DNA from: UBA5614 sp963667535
GTDB taxonomy: Bacteria; Cloacimonadota; Cloacimonadia; Cloacimonadales; Cloacimonadaceae
Reading direction: 5' to 3'
DNA length: 64,000 bases
Assembly (NCBI GenBank): GCA_963667535.2
Contig: CAXXDU010000002.1
Coordinates: forward strand, 2,852,001-2,916,000
Each line of letters starts with the position of its first letter. Position 1 is the stretch's first letter. A program made the position numbers and the translations under genes. Positions 8,394 through 17,839 of this stretch are shown piece after piece. The notes below the pieces were generated by a model that was given only the letters and a program-made list of their open reading frames with translations, searched no databases and was not told the DNA's origin.

Positions 8394-8990
8394 ATGAATA
8401 ATTCACCTCTCTTAGAAAAGCTGATTCAGCATTTTAACCGCTTTCCAGGTATAGGTAGAAAAACAGCACAACGCTTAGTTTGGCACTTAATCAGTTCAGA
8501 TAAAACGCATGCGCTTGATTTTGCTGATTCTATCAGAGAAACCGTGGAAAATTTTACGACCTGTCACGAATGCCTGATGCTGTCTGAAACAGACCCCTGC
8601 CCTACCTGCAGTGATACTGACAGAGATGATAATATGCTATGTGTGGTGGAAACCACATCTGAAGTGTATCTGGTGGAAAACATGCACGAATACCGTGGCA
8701 AATACTTCGTGTTGGGGCATTTACTTTCACCGCTGGAAGGCTATGGACTCAACGATATTCATATCAATGAACTGGAAAGCCTGATTGACCGGAGAAAACC
8801 TCAGGAAATCGTGCTGGCTCTCAAACCATCTGCTGAAGGTGAAGCCACCATTCATTATATATCTGAATTACTGCAAAACAAAGGTGTAACGATTACACGT
8901 CTTTCGACGGGTATCCCATTTGGCGGTGATTTGGAATATACCAGTATGCTTACACTTGCCAATGCCTGGAAAAGACGTTACAGGGTATAG
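8394..8990 (+). CDS. recR: recombination protein RecR
   Basis: RecR works with RecO (and RecF) to load RecA at gaps in DNA. The 198-aa length is standard. An N-terminal helix-hairpin-helix region reads FNRFPGIGRKTAQRL (residues 14-28). A four-cysteine zinc site is CHECLMLSETDPCPTC near 57-72. The Toprim domain begins at CVVETTSEV, and the C-terminal region has STGIPFGGDLEY near 170-181. It lies downstream of ybaB and 3 bp before ribE. Confidence 0.97.
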   Translation: MNNSPLLEKLIQHFNRFPGIGRKTAQRLVWHLISSDKTHALDFADSIRETVENFTTCHECLMLSETDPCPTCSDTDRDDNMLCVVETTSEVYLVENMHEYRGKYFVLGHLLSPLEGYGLNDIHINELESLIDRRKPQEIVLALKPSAEGEATIHYISELLQNKGVTITRLSTGIPFGGDLEYTSMLTLANAWKRRYRV

Positions 8991-8993
8991 AAC

Positions 8994-9620
8994 GTGTTCA
9001 CAGGAATAATCGAAGCAGTAAAACCGGTAATTTCTCTGGTACTAAAGTCCGGTAAAACGTATATCACAATTAGCAGACCCGATATTTTTCAGGATATTAA
9101 AAACGGCAGCAGCATTGCCTGCAACGGTATCTGTCTGACCGTTACAGATTTTAACAGTGTTTCCTTTACTGTAGAAGTAATGCAGGAAACTATATTAAAA
9201 ACCACAGCAGTCAAATGGAATAGCGGAGAATTGATTAATCTGGAAAGAGCGTTGGCTATAGGTGACAGACTGGACGGACACTGGGTGCAAGGTCATATTG
9301 ATACCACAATTGCTCTGCTCGGGACGAAAACAAAGAACTCCACCTTATATCTGACCTTCGCCCTATCCTCTCAAGACAGGGCATTAGTTGTTCCGCAAGG
9401 TTCTATCTCAGTTAACGGTGTGAGCCTGACCATCTCTGAATTGCATTCTGATAGATTTACTGTTGCTTTGATCGGGCATACTATCACCAATACAAACCTG
9501 GCAAAACTGTCTTTGGGCAACAAGGTTAACCTGGAATATGATATTCTGGGTAAATATCTCTTACGTCAAAAGCAACAAAATTCCCTGAGTCTGGAGAATC
9601 TCTATGAGCAAGGTTTTTAG
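8994..9620 (+). CDS. ribE: riboflavin synthase, alpha subunit
   Basis: It converts two molecules of 6,7-dimethyl-8-ribityllumazine to riboflavin. The 208-aa protein has the usual two lumazine-binding barrels: MFTGIIEAV at the N terminus, then GICLTVTDF, and a second copy with GHIDTTIALL and VNGVSLTISEL. The MFTGIIE start fixes the initiator as GTG at 8994, three bases after the recR stop. Its end overlaps the next gene by 17 bp. No other riboflavin genes are in the window, so the pathway is dispersed. Confidence 0.96.
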   Translation: MFTGIIEAVKPVISLVLKSGKTYITISRPDIFQDIKNGSSIACNGICLTVTDFNSVSFTVEVMQETILKTTAVKWNSGELINLERALAIGDRLDGHWVQGHIDTTIALLGTKTKNSTLYLTFALSSQDRALVVPQGSISVNGVSLTISELHSDRFTVALIGHTITNTNLAKLSLGNKVNLEYDILGKYLLRQKQQNSLSLENLYEQGF

Positions 9621-10929
9621 ACACAACCCATTCTGGATAGTACTTCTTCTCATCTGCACATCTTTTATCATAAGCAATTGTGGTAGTAAACGCAACCCCA
9701 CAGGTGGGAAAACTGATATTGATAAGCCCAAGGTGTTGGCTTTAATGCCTGAAGAATTTGAAGAAATCAGTGACCAGAAAGTGGAGCTCACTTTTTCCAA
9801 GAACATTGACAGGGCTACCTTTCTAAAAGGTATGTATATCTATCCTCCTGTAACCAACAAGAAAGTGTACTATGAAGGAAATGTTGTAACAATCAAGTTT
9901 CTGGAAGCTCTGGAAAAAAATACTAATTACTATATAACCTTAACGACCAGAATTAAAGATGTAAGAGGCAATCCTCTGGACAGCAACCAGACTCTGATTT
10001 ATAAACATGGGACGCTGCAGAATAACAGGATTTCAGGTTATCTGACCTATGAAAAAGAGACAGATAACGGATTACCTATCCAGCTAAATCTGCTGACAGC
10101 AGATTCTCTCTGGGTTATGACCAAAACCCTTACGGGTGACAGCTATGCAATGGGAACCCTGAATCCGATGACTTATATCATGAGAGCATATATTGATAAA
10201 AATCTTAACGGACGCTATGATGCCGAAATAGAGCCCTATCAGGAACATGATATTTCCAATCAACCTCTCGCTACCTATGACATTCATATGGCTTATGCAG
10301 ATACTACCAAGCCGGTAATTAAATCAATCTATGCTGCCTCCAGACAGGAATATATCCTTACACTTAATAAATCTGTCAAATCATTTCAAAAGATTCTCGT
10401 ACAGTCAGTTAATAACAAAGAACATTTACAGATTTTTGCTGTACATCATGAAATGGATAAGATAACAGTGCTTACCGCTCCCACTGATTCAACCGGATGG
10501 CAATTTAATCTGATTGATGCAATCGATTTTAAAGGAAATACAAATCCACTTAGTTCTTTAGCGGTGCGGGGAAGTAATAACGTGGACAAAGCAGCTCCAT
10601 TGGTACTTAAAACAAACCCGCGCAATGGTTCCTCAGTTAATAATTTACAACCTGTGCTTGAAGTTGTCTTCTCTGAAATAATCCCGCAGTCAAATTTCCA
10701 TGCAACGCTTAAGGAAGTGGAATCAAATCTCGAAATCCCTTTTAAAATCCTTAATGCTAATAGCAATACTTACCGGGTACAGCCATTGAGAGCTTTATCC
10801 AACTATAAGACCTGTATGCTAACCATTGAGGATACTACTACTGATATATCCGGTAACCCTCTGCAGAAACCTTTCAAACTAATTGTTCTTCCTCTTTTCC
10901 GCAACTCCGGACAAACTTTAACACAATAA
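9604..10929 (+). CDS. lipoprotein with N-terminal Ig-like (Big_5) domain
   Basis: The 441-aa protein has a signal peptide with a lipobox (IISNC, Cys near 26), so it is a predicted lipoprotein. Residues about 40-130 (KPKVLALMPEEF...KVELTFSKNID...NTNYYITLTTRIKDVRGNPL) match the bacterial Ig-like Big_5 pattern found at the N terminus of many FCB-group lipoproteins. A second similar block occurs near 330-430 (LKTNPRNGSSVNNLQPVLEVVFSEII). Between them DKNLNGRYDAEIEPYQ looks like a calcium-loop segment. It overlaps ribE by 17 bp. Role unknown, probably cell envelope. Confidence 0.75.
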   Translation: MSKVFRHNPFWIVLLLICTSFIISNCGSKRNPTGGKTDIDKPKVLALMPEEFEEISDQKVELTFSKNIDRATFLKGMYIYPPVTNKKVYYEGNVVTIKFLEALEKNTNYYITLTTRIKDVRGNPLDSNQTLIYKHGTLQNNRISGYLTYEKETDNGLPIQLNLLTADSLWVMTKTLTGDSYAMGTLNPMTYIMRAYIDKNLNGRYDAEIEPYQEHDISNQPLATYDIHMAYADTTKPVIKSIYAASRQEYILTLNKSVKSFQKILVQSVNNKEHLQIFAVHHEMDKITVLTAPTDSTGWQFNLIDAIDFKGNTNPLSSLAVRGSNNVDKAAPLVLKTNPRNGSSVNNLQPVLEVVFSEIIPQSNFHATLKEVESNLEIPFKILNANSNTYRVQPLRALSNYKTCMLTIEDTTTDISGNPLQKPFKLIVLPLFRNSGQTLTQ

Positions 10930-10934
10930 AAAAA

Positions 10935-10965
10935 AAGCCCTCTCAAGCTAGACTTTAGAGGGCTT
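10935..10965. terminator. bidirectional intrinsic terminator between convergent genes
   Basis: AAGCCCTCT (10935-10943) pairs perfectly with AGAGGGCTT (10957-10965). On the minus strand the stem runs into nine T residues, a strong terminator for the long operon that ends at 11222. On the plus strand a weaker T-rich stretch follows, serving the lipoprotein gene. The gap 10966-11221 holds nothing else recognisable. Confidence 0.85.
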
Positions 10966-11221
10966 CAGGTTTTGACTTAGGAGGTTGTAGTAAGTTGAGG
11001 AAACTTACCCTGAAAACGGTACTAGGATACCGCTATATTAAGATTGTATATTTACTATATATAAGCAAAGCAAAAGCCAAACATATAGCTATTTATAATC
11101 ACTTGACTGATAATAAGATATGTAATTAATGGATTAATGGAAGGGCTGATACTAGAGGATAATATACCACATCTGTGGAATTATTTCCACTGTGTGGCTA
11201 TGTTGTTTATTTGACAAGAGA

Positions 11222-11857
11222 TTACTGGTCGTTTCTGGTCTTTAGTGCCTCTAACTGAGGTTTAATATGAACTTCATAGCAATCAGGACAGATACTATGA
11301 CTAAACATAGTATCTGTATGGTCAGATATATAAACTTCCACCTCTTCCCAAAAGCTCTCATCTGAGCGTATCTTTTTGCAATACGAGCATATGGGCAGTA
11401 GTTTTTCCAATGATTTGATAGTTGTAAGTGCTACTTCCAGGTCTTTGCGTTGCTTTTCCAGAAACAGAGCGGACTTAACCCGCATAATCAGTTCGATGGC
11501 AGAAAAAGGTTTGCTGATATAGTCCATTGCTCCGAGTTCAAAACTTATGCGAAGTGGCTCCATCTCTTCTTCTAAAGGAGCAGCAGTAATCATAATAACG
11601 GGGATATGTTTCCACTCACTCCTGGCTTTAATCTTTTCTAATGCTTCATACCCGCTCATCCCCGGCATCATAATATCCAACAAGATAAGGTCGGGTAATT
11701 CACGGTTGATTTCTTTCAACAGTTCTTCACCGGAATAGATGAGTTGCACCTTTTCAAATTGATTCTGAGAAAGGATAGTTTTCAGCAGTTTCAGATTAAT
11801 CATATCATCATCAACTGCATAAATCAGCATTTGATTAAGATCATCATTAGTTGCCAT
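11222..11857 (-). CDS. response regulator with CheY-like receiver and Cys-rich tail
   Basis: The receiver domain covers residues 10-130. YAVDDD is the acidic pocket, LPDLILLDIMMPGMSGYE carries the phospho-acceptor Asp, the conserved Thr lies in MITA and Lys in YISKPF. After a helical linker comes LPICSYCKKIRSDESFW...FSHSICPDCYEVHI, a four-cysteine tail found in many sensor and receiver proteins. It may bind zinc; its function is not settled. No DNA-binding output domain is present. It is the last gene of the long operon and its ATG overlaps the protease stop. No histidine kinase is in the window. Confidence 0.9.
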   Translation of the reverse strand: MATNDDLNQMLIYAVDDDMINLKLLKTILSQNQFEKVQLIYSGEELLKEINRELPDLILLDIMMPGMSGYEALEKIKARSEWKHIPVIMITAAPLEEEMEPLRISFELGAMDYISKPFSAIELIMRVKSALFLEKQRKDLEVALTTIKSLEKLLPICSYCKKIRSDESFWEEVEVYISDHTDTMFSHSICPDCYEVHIKPQLEALKTRNDQ

Positions 11858-13467
11858 TACTTTTCTCCTTTCTTATCCTGTTGCTTAGCGTAAATAAACA
11901 TCTGGTCAAGCGTTTTATATTTGTCGAAGAGTTCTGCGGATTTTTGAAATTGTGCATCCATTTTTAGCGTGATTTTATAGGCTGCTTGTTCACCATATTG
12001 TTTACCGACAATTTCACTTGCTAATGCTGTTTTAATATATGAAGAAGTGCTGTCAATATCAGCAGGAGTAAACTTAATATCCTGCTTCTTGGCATAATCC
12101 AGAAACTGTTCAAATGTTTCATTATTAACTGTATAATCGGGTTTCACATTATGATTATTCTTAACCATATAATCAACTGCAAAATTAAAGAAAGTATTCT
12201 TGCGTCTGAGTTCAACCCCAAAATTAGTAAGAAAATCAGGAGAATATACAATATCTGGTGTGATACCGCCGCCGCCATAAACAATTCTTCCTTTGACGGT
12301 TGTGTATTCCTGATCATGTGCCTTCTTGTCCATTGCTTCCTTCTCGGCTGCTGAAACTTCTTTCCCTCTTAAAATCTTGTCGTTAATCTCTTTGTGAATA
12401 CAACGACCGGACTTGATATAATAATGAGAAGTGGTGATCTTGATTCCGTTGCCATTGGATAATGGGAATAACTGTTGAACTGACCCTTTGCCAAAAGTGG
12501 TTTTTCCTACAATCAGACCGGCATCCCAGTCTTGTAAAGAACCGGCAAATATTTCTGAAGCACTTGCTGAGGCTTCGTTGACCAGCACAACAATTGGATA
12601 GCTTTTGGGAGTTCTGTTGAATCGGGTAAAATACTGACGATTTGAATTTTGCAATCTACCTTTTGTTTCCACAACAAGCTTATTGGGACCAATGAATTCA
12701 TTCACAGTATCGATAGCTTGTTCCAGTAATCCACCGGGATTAAAACGTAAATCTATGATCAGTCCTTTAATTCCCTGAGCTTCAAGGGTATCCAAGGCAG
12801 CTTTTAATTCAGAATCAGTATTCTCACTAAACTGACTGATACGAAGATATCCGACTCCGTTATCCAGTTTAAAAGCGTAAGGAACACTTTTAATTTTAAT
12901 AATCTCACGGGTTATCTCGAAATCCATCAGATCTGCACTACCCGGGCGTGAAATAGTTAATGTGACCTTAGTACCGACAGGACCGCGCATTTTCTTAATC
13001 GCATCATCAGTACTGGAAGAAACAATGCTGACACCGTCTACCTTGACTATCCGGTCGCCTGCTGTCAGACCCATCCGATAAGCCGGAGTTCCTTCAATGG
13101 GAGAAACAACTGTTATATAATCTCCCTTCTTATCTATCTGAATGCCAAGACCACCAAATTCACCTTTGGTTGAGGTGGTAAAATCGGCAAATTCATCAGC
13201 TGTGAAATAATTAGTATGAGGGTCTGCTGACCCGAGCATACCATTTATTGCAGAGTTTATCAGGTCTTCATCATTCAAATCAGTTACGTAGTTTTGTTTT
13301 AGCTTAATCAATACTTCATTAAATAGCTGGAGGTTGGAATAAAGGTCTGTTTTTCTTGTTTCGTCAGCCGCATAAGCCTTTGTGGATGTTAAAATCAACA
13401 CTCCGCCAAAAACCCATATTAATACAATAAGTCCTGCCAGAAAGGGTCTCAATTTTCGTTGAGCCAT
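11857..13467 (-). CDS. S41 family C-terminal processing protease
   Basis: This predicted periplasmic serine protease trims C termini of envelope proteins. From the N terminus it has a signal anchor (residues 9-33), a helical stretch, a PDZ domain (GGLGIQIDKKGDYITVVSPIEGTPAYRMGLTAGD), and the S41 core with the Ser-Lys dyad in NEASASASE and GKTTFGKGSVQ. A C-terminal extension of about 150 residues follows. An upstream in-frame start exists at 13491, but ATG 13467 has AAGGAG seven bases before it and is preferred. It follows tmk with a gap of about 40 bp. Confidence 0.94.
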   Translation of the reverse strand: MAQRKLRPFLAGLIVLIWVFGGVLILTSTKAYAADETRKTDLYSNLQLFNEVLIKLKQNYVTDLNDEDLINSAINGMLGSADPHTNYFTADEFADFTTSTKGEFGGLGIQIDKKGDYITVVSPIEGTPAYRMGLTAGDRIVKVDGVSIVSSSTDDAIKKMRGPVGTKVTLTISRPGSADLMDFEITREIIKIKSVPYAFKLDNGVGYLRISQFSENTDSELKAALDTLEAQGIKGLIIDLRFNPGGLLEQAIDTVNEFIGPNKLVVETKGRLQNSNRQYFTRFNRTPKSYPIVVLVNEASASASEIFAGSLQDWDAGLIVGKTTFGKGSVQQLFPLSNGNGIKITTSHYYIKSGRCIHKEINDKILRGKEVSAAEKEAMDKKAHDQEYTTVKGRIVYGGGGITPDIVYSPDFLTNFGVELRRKNTFFNFAVDYMVKNNHNVKPDYTVNNETFEQFLDYAKKQDIKFTPADIDSTSSYIKTALASEIVGKQYGEQAAYKITLKMDAQFQKSAELFDKYKTLDQMFIYAKQQDKKGEK

Positions 13468-13506
13468 TATAAACTCCTTAAAGATATACAAAATCTATTT
13501 TTCATT

Positions 13507-14139
13507 TTACTTACTATTTATAAGCTTTAAAGCACGTTCCAGTACGCTTTGGTGAATTGTATCAACCAAATCATCACCGGAAATTACATCATATCTGAGA
13601 TTATATTTTGAGGCAATAAATAAATACTGTTGTCTTACTTTTTGGTGAAATTCTATCGTTTCCAATTCCAGCCTATCCAGTTTTCTGGACTGAATTCTCT
13701 TTAGTCCGACATCAACCGGTAGGTCAATCAAGAAAGTTAAATCAGGGTCGGTATTGAATGTCGCAAATTTCGTAATAGTTTCAATAATATCAAAATCCAA
13801 ATCCCTGGCAGCACCCTGATAGGCGATAGTGGAATCATAATATCTGTCACTTATCACCACCTTCCCTTCTTTCAAAGCAGGAATAATCCATTGCCCCGTA
13901 TGCTGGCTGCGGCTTGCCATGTATAATAACATCTCTGTTTCCGGAAGCATTTCATAATACTCAGGGTCCAGGAGAATCTTCCTGATAGCTTCAGAAATCA
14001 CTGGTCCGCCCGGTTCACGGGTAAGAAGAACATCAATGCCCATTCCGCGCAGAGCATTCGCTAATAGTAATGCCTGAGTGCTCTTTCCGCAACCCTCAAT
14101 ACCTTCGAAAGTAATAAAGTTACCCATTGTTTCTTCCAT
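13507..14139 (-). CDS. tmk: thymidylate kinase
   Basis: It phosphorylates dTMP to dTDP for DNA synthesis. P-loop FEGIEGCGKST near residues 11-21, TREPGGP near 40, DRYYDSTIAYQGAARDL (DRY-type dTMP site) near 97, and a lid RKLDRLE near 152 are all present. The 210-aa length is normal. The start ATG overlaps the nadB stop as TAATG, implying coupled translation. A second Met four codons in is also possible. Confidence 0.97.
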   Translation of the reverse strand: MEETMGNFITFEGIEGCGKSTQALLLANALRGMGIDVLLTREPGGPVISEAIRKILLDPEYYEMLPETEMLLYMASRSQHTGQWIIPALKEGKVVISDRYYDSTIAYQGAARDLDFDIIETITKFATFNTDPDLTFLIDLPVDVGLKRIQSRKLDRLELETIEFHQKVRQQYLFIASKYNLRYDVISGDDLVDTIHQSVLERALKLINSK

Positions 14140-15737
14140 TATATTATTGTATCTATTTTATATTTTGAATCGTCCCGGTAAGGATGGTCAATTACATAAT
14201 GAGCACCCCGGCTTTCTTTCCTGGTAAGTGCACTACGAATAACCATCGTGGCTATCACAGCCATATTTCTCGTTTCAATGACTTCTTTTCTTACAGTGTT
14301 ATGCTGATAGAAATTGTTGATTTCATTAAATATATTGTCCATTTTAGAAAGCGCATATTTCAGAAGTCTGCGGGTTCTGCGTATGCCGACATACCCTTGC
14401 ATGATTGTACCTATTATTTCTCTGTTATGTGATATAACCACCCACTCATTTTCATTATATTGTCCCTGGTCTCTCCACTCAGGTATTGGTGGAAAATCAA
14501 CCTCTTCCAGATTGGACGGATGGTTTCCGGCGCGGTAAGCAATTACTAATGCTTCCAGAAGTGAATTCGATGCCAGCCGGTTTGCGCCATGTAAGCCGGT
14601 GCATGCTACTTCTCCCGCAGCAAATAAGTTTCGGATATCTGTGATACCATCTATCGTTGAGAGTATCCCCCCGCAAAAATAGTGTGCAGCCGGAGCTACA
14701 GGGATGGGATCTTTAGTAAAATCTATCCCATTTGACAGGCACATTTTATCGATATAAGGAAAATGACTCTTCAAAGTTTCCCTGGCAACATTTGTAGCAT
14801 CCAGATAACAGAATTTGTCACCTCTTTTCTTTAATTCAGTTTCTACTGCCTGTGATACAATATCTCGGGGTGCTAAATTGCCTTGGGGATGATAATTCTC
14901 CATGAAAGTGCTTCCATCCTGCAATTTTAACTTTGCACCTTCACCTCTGAGAGCTTCACTGATTAAAAAAGTATGTCCATCAGGATGATAGAAAGCGGTG
15001 GGGTGAAATTGTACAAATTCCATATTGGCAAGCCTGGCACCTGCTAGTCGAGCCATAGCCATCCCATCTCCGGTTGCTATATCAGGATTTGTATTGTGAG
15101 CATAGATACAAGAAGCACCACCTGTGGCCAGCATTGTTTTTCTGGCTCTTAATATCTCTACAGAATTGGTTTGAGCATCAAGAATGTAGGCACCCCAGCA
15201 AGTAATTCCCGGAATGAATCCATCATTCTGAGGTATATGATGTTGAGTTATCAAATCAACAGCCATGTGATTTTCGAAAATCGTTATTCTTGGATTTTTT
15301 CTGCAATTGCTAATCAATGCTTCCATAATTTGGTGACCTGTAGAATCTGCTGCATAAGCAACACGATTTCGAGAATGCCCGCCCTCACGCGTCAGAGAAA
15401 GATTTTCCAGACTCCCGTCATAGTTTTCATCTCTGCGTGTAAAATCAGTTCCCAGGTCTATTAAGTACTGAATAAGGGCAGGTCCTTCACTGATTATCTG
15501 ACGTATTACTTCTTTTTTGCCAAGCTCTGCACCTGCAACAAAAGTATCCTGTATATGTGCTTCAAATGAGTCATGTGAGTCTAGAACCGCGGCAATACCA
15601 CCCTGTGCTAAATCGGTGTTACAATCATAAAGGCTTTTCTTGGTCACAATTGCAACTGTACCGTTCTTTGAAGATTCAAGTGCATAAACCAATCCGGCGA
15701 TTCCGCTCCCGATTACTAGAAAATCAAAATCTTTCAT
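14139..15737 (-). CDS. nadB: L-aspartate oxidase
   Basis: This flavoenzyme oxidises aspartate to iminoaspartate, the first step of NAD synthesis. The FAD motif GSGIAGLVYALES is at residues 9-21. SLTREGGHSRNRV near 115, the active-site area FVQFHPTAF near 243, and the HYFCGGILSTIDGIT loop near 350 separate it from succinate dehydrogenase flavoproteins. The 532-aa length is normal. nadA and nadC are not in this window. It overlaps rimI and tmk by one base at each end. Confidence 0.95.
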   Translation of the reverse strand: MKDFDFLVIGSGIAGLVYALESSKNGTVAIVTKKSLYDCNTDLAQGGIAAVLDSHDSFEAHIQDTFVAGAELGKKEVIRQIISEGPALIQYLIDLGTDFTRRDENYDGSLENLSLTREGGHSRNRVAYAADSTGHQIMEALISNCRKNPRITIFENHMAVDLITQHHIPQNDGFIPGITCWGAYILDAQTNSVEILRARKTMLATGGASCIYAHNTNPDIATGDGMAMARLAGARLANMEFVQFHPTAFYHPDGHTFLISEALRGEGAKLKLQDGSTFMENYHPQGNLAPRDIVSQAVETELKKRGDKFCYLDATNVARETLKSHFPYIDKMCLSNGIDFTKDPIPVAPAAHYFCGGILSTIDGITDIRNLFAAGEVACTGLHGANRLASNSLLEALVIAYRAGNHPSNLEEVDFPPIPEWRDQGQYNENEWVVISHNREIIGTIMQGYVGIRRTRRLLKYALSKMDNIFNEINNFYQHNTVRKEVIETRNMAVIATMVIRSALTRKESRGAHYVIDHPYRDDSKYKIDTII

Positions 15738-16186
15738 TAGTTCTCAATGTTTGAATTTCGGTCTAAAGACATAACAATTGCATTTTCAACCGGATTGTGG
15801 TAGTATTCTTTCCTGAGACCAATTCTGGCAAAGCCAAGCCTGGTGTATAATCCCAAGGCAGATTGATTTGATTCACGTACTTCAAGATAGTAATATCTTA
15901 CTTTACGTTGTTCCATCACTTTAAACAGCTCTTTAAAAATACTCTCACCCAATCCCTGTTTTTGAAAAACCGGTTTCACCGAAACATTAGTAATCGTACA
16001 CTCATCCAAAACTTGCCAGGCACAAATAAAACCAGCGACATGTTCATCTTTGAGTAATACAAAAGCGTCATGTTCCATCTCCATTTCAAAGAACTCTTTC
16101 AGCCAAGGATCCGAAAAAACTTCTGATTCAATATCATAAACTTCTTCAAGATCATCTATCTGCATTTTGCGAAAACAAAATGACAT
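15737..16186 (-). CDS. rimI: ribosomal-protein-alanine N-acetyltransferase
   Basis: This GNAT-fold acetyltransferase (149 aa) would acetylate the N-terminal alanine of ribosomal protein S18. The acetyl-CoA loop is NVSVKPVFQKQGLGESIFKEL (V-x3-Q-x-x-G-L/I-G) near residues 67-87. YYLEVRESNQSALGLYTRLGF near 98-118 is the hallmark RimI segment. It sits between argS and nadB with one-base overlaps. The exact substrate is inferred from the family. Confidence 0.92.
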   Translation of the reverse strand: MSFCFRKMQIDDLEEVYDIESEVFSDPWLKEFFEMEMEHDAFVLLKDEHVAGFICAWQVLDECTITNVSVKPVFQKQGLGESIFKELFKVMEQRKVRYYYLEVRESNQSALGLYTRLGFARIGLRKEYYHNPVENAIVMSLDRNSNIEN

Positions 16187-17838
16187 TACATTTTTTCCGG
16201 AGCGCTGATTCCCATTAGTTCAAATGTTATTGCCAGCACATTCTTAATATTGTCAATTAGTAATAATCTGGCTTGAGTAAGTTCTTTATGTTTATCATTA
16301 ACTATCTGGAATTTGGCATAGTAACGGTGAAACATACCGGCTAATTCCTCTGCAAAAGCAGTAAGTCTATAGGGTTCACGCTGCTCTGCGATGCTTATCA
16401 GCATTTCCGGAAATTCGAGCATTTTCTTGATAAGCGCCAGTTCTTCAGGCTTTACAAGTTTTGTTAACAGCTCCTTATTCCATGCCTTAGGCAGCATTTT
16501 GTCTTTTTTTGCTTTTTTTAGAATGCTATAAATCCGGGCATGAGCATATTGAACATAATAGACAGGATTTTCGGAATCCTTCTTTAATGCAAGTTCAAGA
16601 TCAAAGTTCAAATGAGCATTAGCTTTTCTTGCAATGAAGAAATATCTGGCAGCATCTTTGCCCACAACGTTTAACAGATCATCCATTGTGACTATCTTGC
16701 CTGCCCGTTTGCTCATTTTTATTCTTTCGCCGCTTTCAAACAGATTCACCTGCTGCAGAAAGATAATTTCCAACATACTATCATCATATTTGAGTGCTTT
16801 GAAAGCTGCTTTTAAACGAGGGACATAACCATGATGGTCAGGACCAAAAACGTCGATAAGCTTTGTGAAGCCTCTTTGTAATTTGGTTAAATGATAGGCA
16901 AGGTCTGGGACAAAATACGTTATCGAACCGTCTGATTTCATTAATACTCTATCTTTATCATCGCCAAATTTTGTAGAACAAAACCAGATTGCATCTTCTT
17001 TTTCGTAAGTACAGTCAGCTTCAGCAAGATAGCTCAATACTTCTTCGACCACTCCTTCCATCCGCAGAGTCTTTTCAGACACCCAACTATCAAAGGTTAC
17101 GCCAAACTTTTCCAGACTATTCTGCTGCATTTCATGTATTTCGTTTAATGCAAACTCTTTCAAATGCTCCATGCGCTCTTTTTCCGGCATCATAAAAACT
17201 CTGACACCTTCCTGCGAATTTAGTCTTTGCGCTAAATGACGAACATATTCACCATGATATGCTTCAAAGGGAAATTCTTCCAGCTTATCGCCATGAATTT
17301 CTCTTAACCGTAATTCAACGGATTCAGCTAAGATATCAACCTGATTACCTGCATCATTAATATAGAATTCACGTACAGGATCGAATCCGACAGTTTTCAT
17401 CACTCTATACAGAGTATCTCCAAAAGCTGCGGCTCGGGCACTAACAATATTCAACGGACCAGTTGGATTAGCGCTGACAAACTCCAGCATGATACGTTCG
17501 CTTTTGCCATATTCTGATTGTCCGTAATTCATTTCTGCCAGGTGGAGTTCCCAGAATAACTCATAGTATTGTGATGGAGCTATAACAAAATTGATAAATC
17601 CGGGACCTGCAATATCCACTTTTTTAAATGACTTTAGCTTCTTCAGCTCTTTTACCAACTCTTCAGCCAGAGCTTTGGGAGTTAGATTATTTTCTTTAGC
17701 CAGAATCATGGCAGCATTAGTAGAAAAATCTCCGAATTCAGGATTGTTTGGAACTTCTACTAAAATGTCCTTCACATGCAGATAGCCGAGTTTGTCTAAG
17801 GCTTGCCCTACTTGTTGAGATATAAACTGTCTTATCAT
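16186..17838 (-). CDS. argS: arginyl-tRNA synthetase
   Basis: It charges tRNA-Arg. The 550-aa length is normal. It has the N-terminal Add-1 domain (QALDKLGYLHVKDILVEVPNNPEFGDFSTNAAM), the catalytic domain (EFVSANPTGPL), the KMSKS-like loop GERIKMSKRAG near 370, and a C-terminal anticodon-binding DALR domain. Oddly, the HIGH motif that normally follows PTGPL (HVGH) reads NIVS here (PTGPLNIVSARAAAFGD). All else looks intact and the gene sits in a conserved operon, so it is presumably active. A tRNA-Arg gene is in the same window at 37060. Confidence 0.95.
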   Translation of the reverse strand: MIRQFISQQVGQALDKLGYLHVKDILVEVPNNPEFGDFSTNAAMILAKENNLTPKALAEELVKELKKLKSFKKVDIAGPGFINFVIAPSQYYELFWELHLAEMNYGQSEYGKSERIMLEFVSANPTGPLNIVSARAAAFGDTLYRVMKTVGFDPVREFYINDAGNQVDILAESVELRLREIHGDKLEEFPFEAYHGEYVRHLAQRLNSQEGVRVFMMPEKERMEHLKEFALNEIHEMQQNSLEKFGVTFDSWVSEKTLRMEGVVEEVLSYLAEADCTYEKEDAIWFCSTKFGDDKDRVLMKSDGSITYFVPDLAYHLTKLQRGFTKLIDVFGPDHHGYVPRLKAAFKALKYDDSMLEIIFLQQVNLFESGERIKMSKRAGKIVTMDDLLNVVGKDAARYFFIARKANAHLNFDLELALKKDSENPVYYVQYAHARIYSILKKAKKDKMLPKAWNKELLTKLVKPEELALIKKMLEFPEMLISIAEQREPYRLTAFAEELAGMFHRYYAKFQIVNDKHKELTQARLLLIDNIKNVLAITFELMGISAPEKM

Positions 17839-17839
17839 A

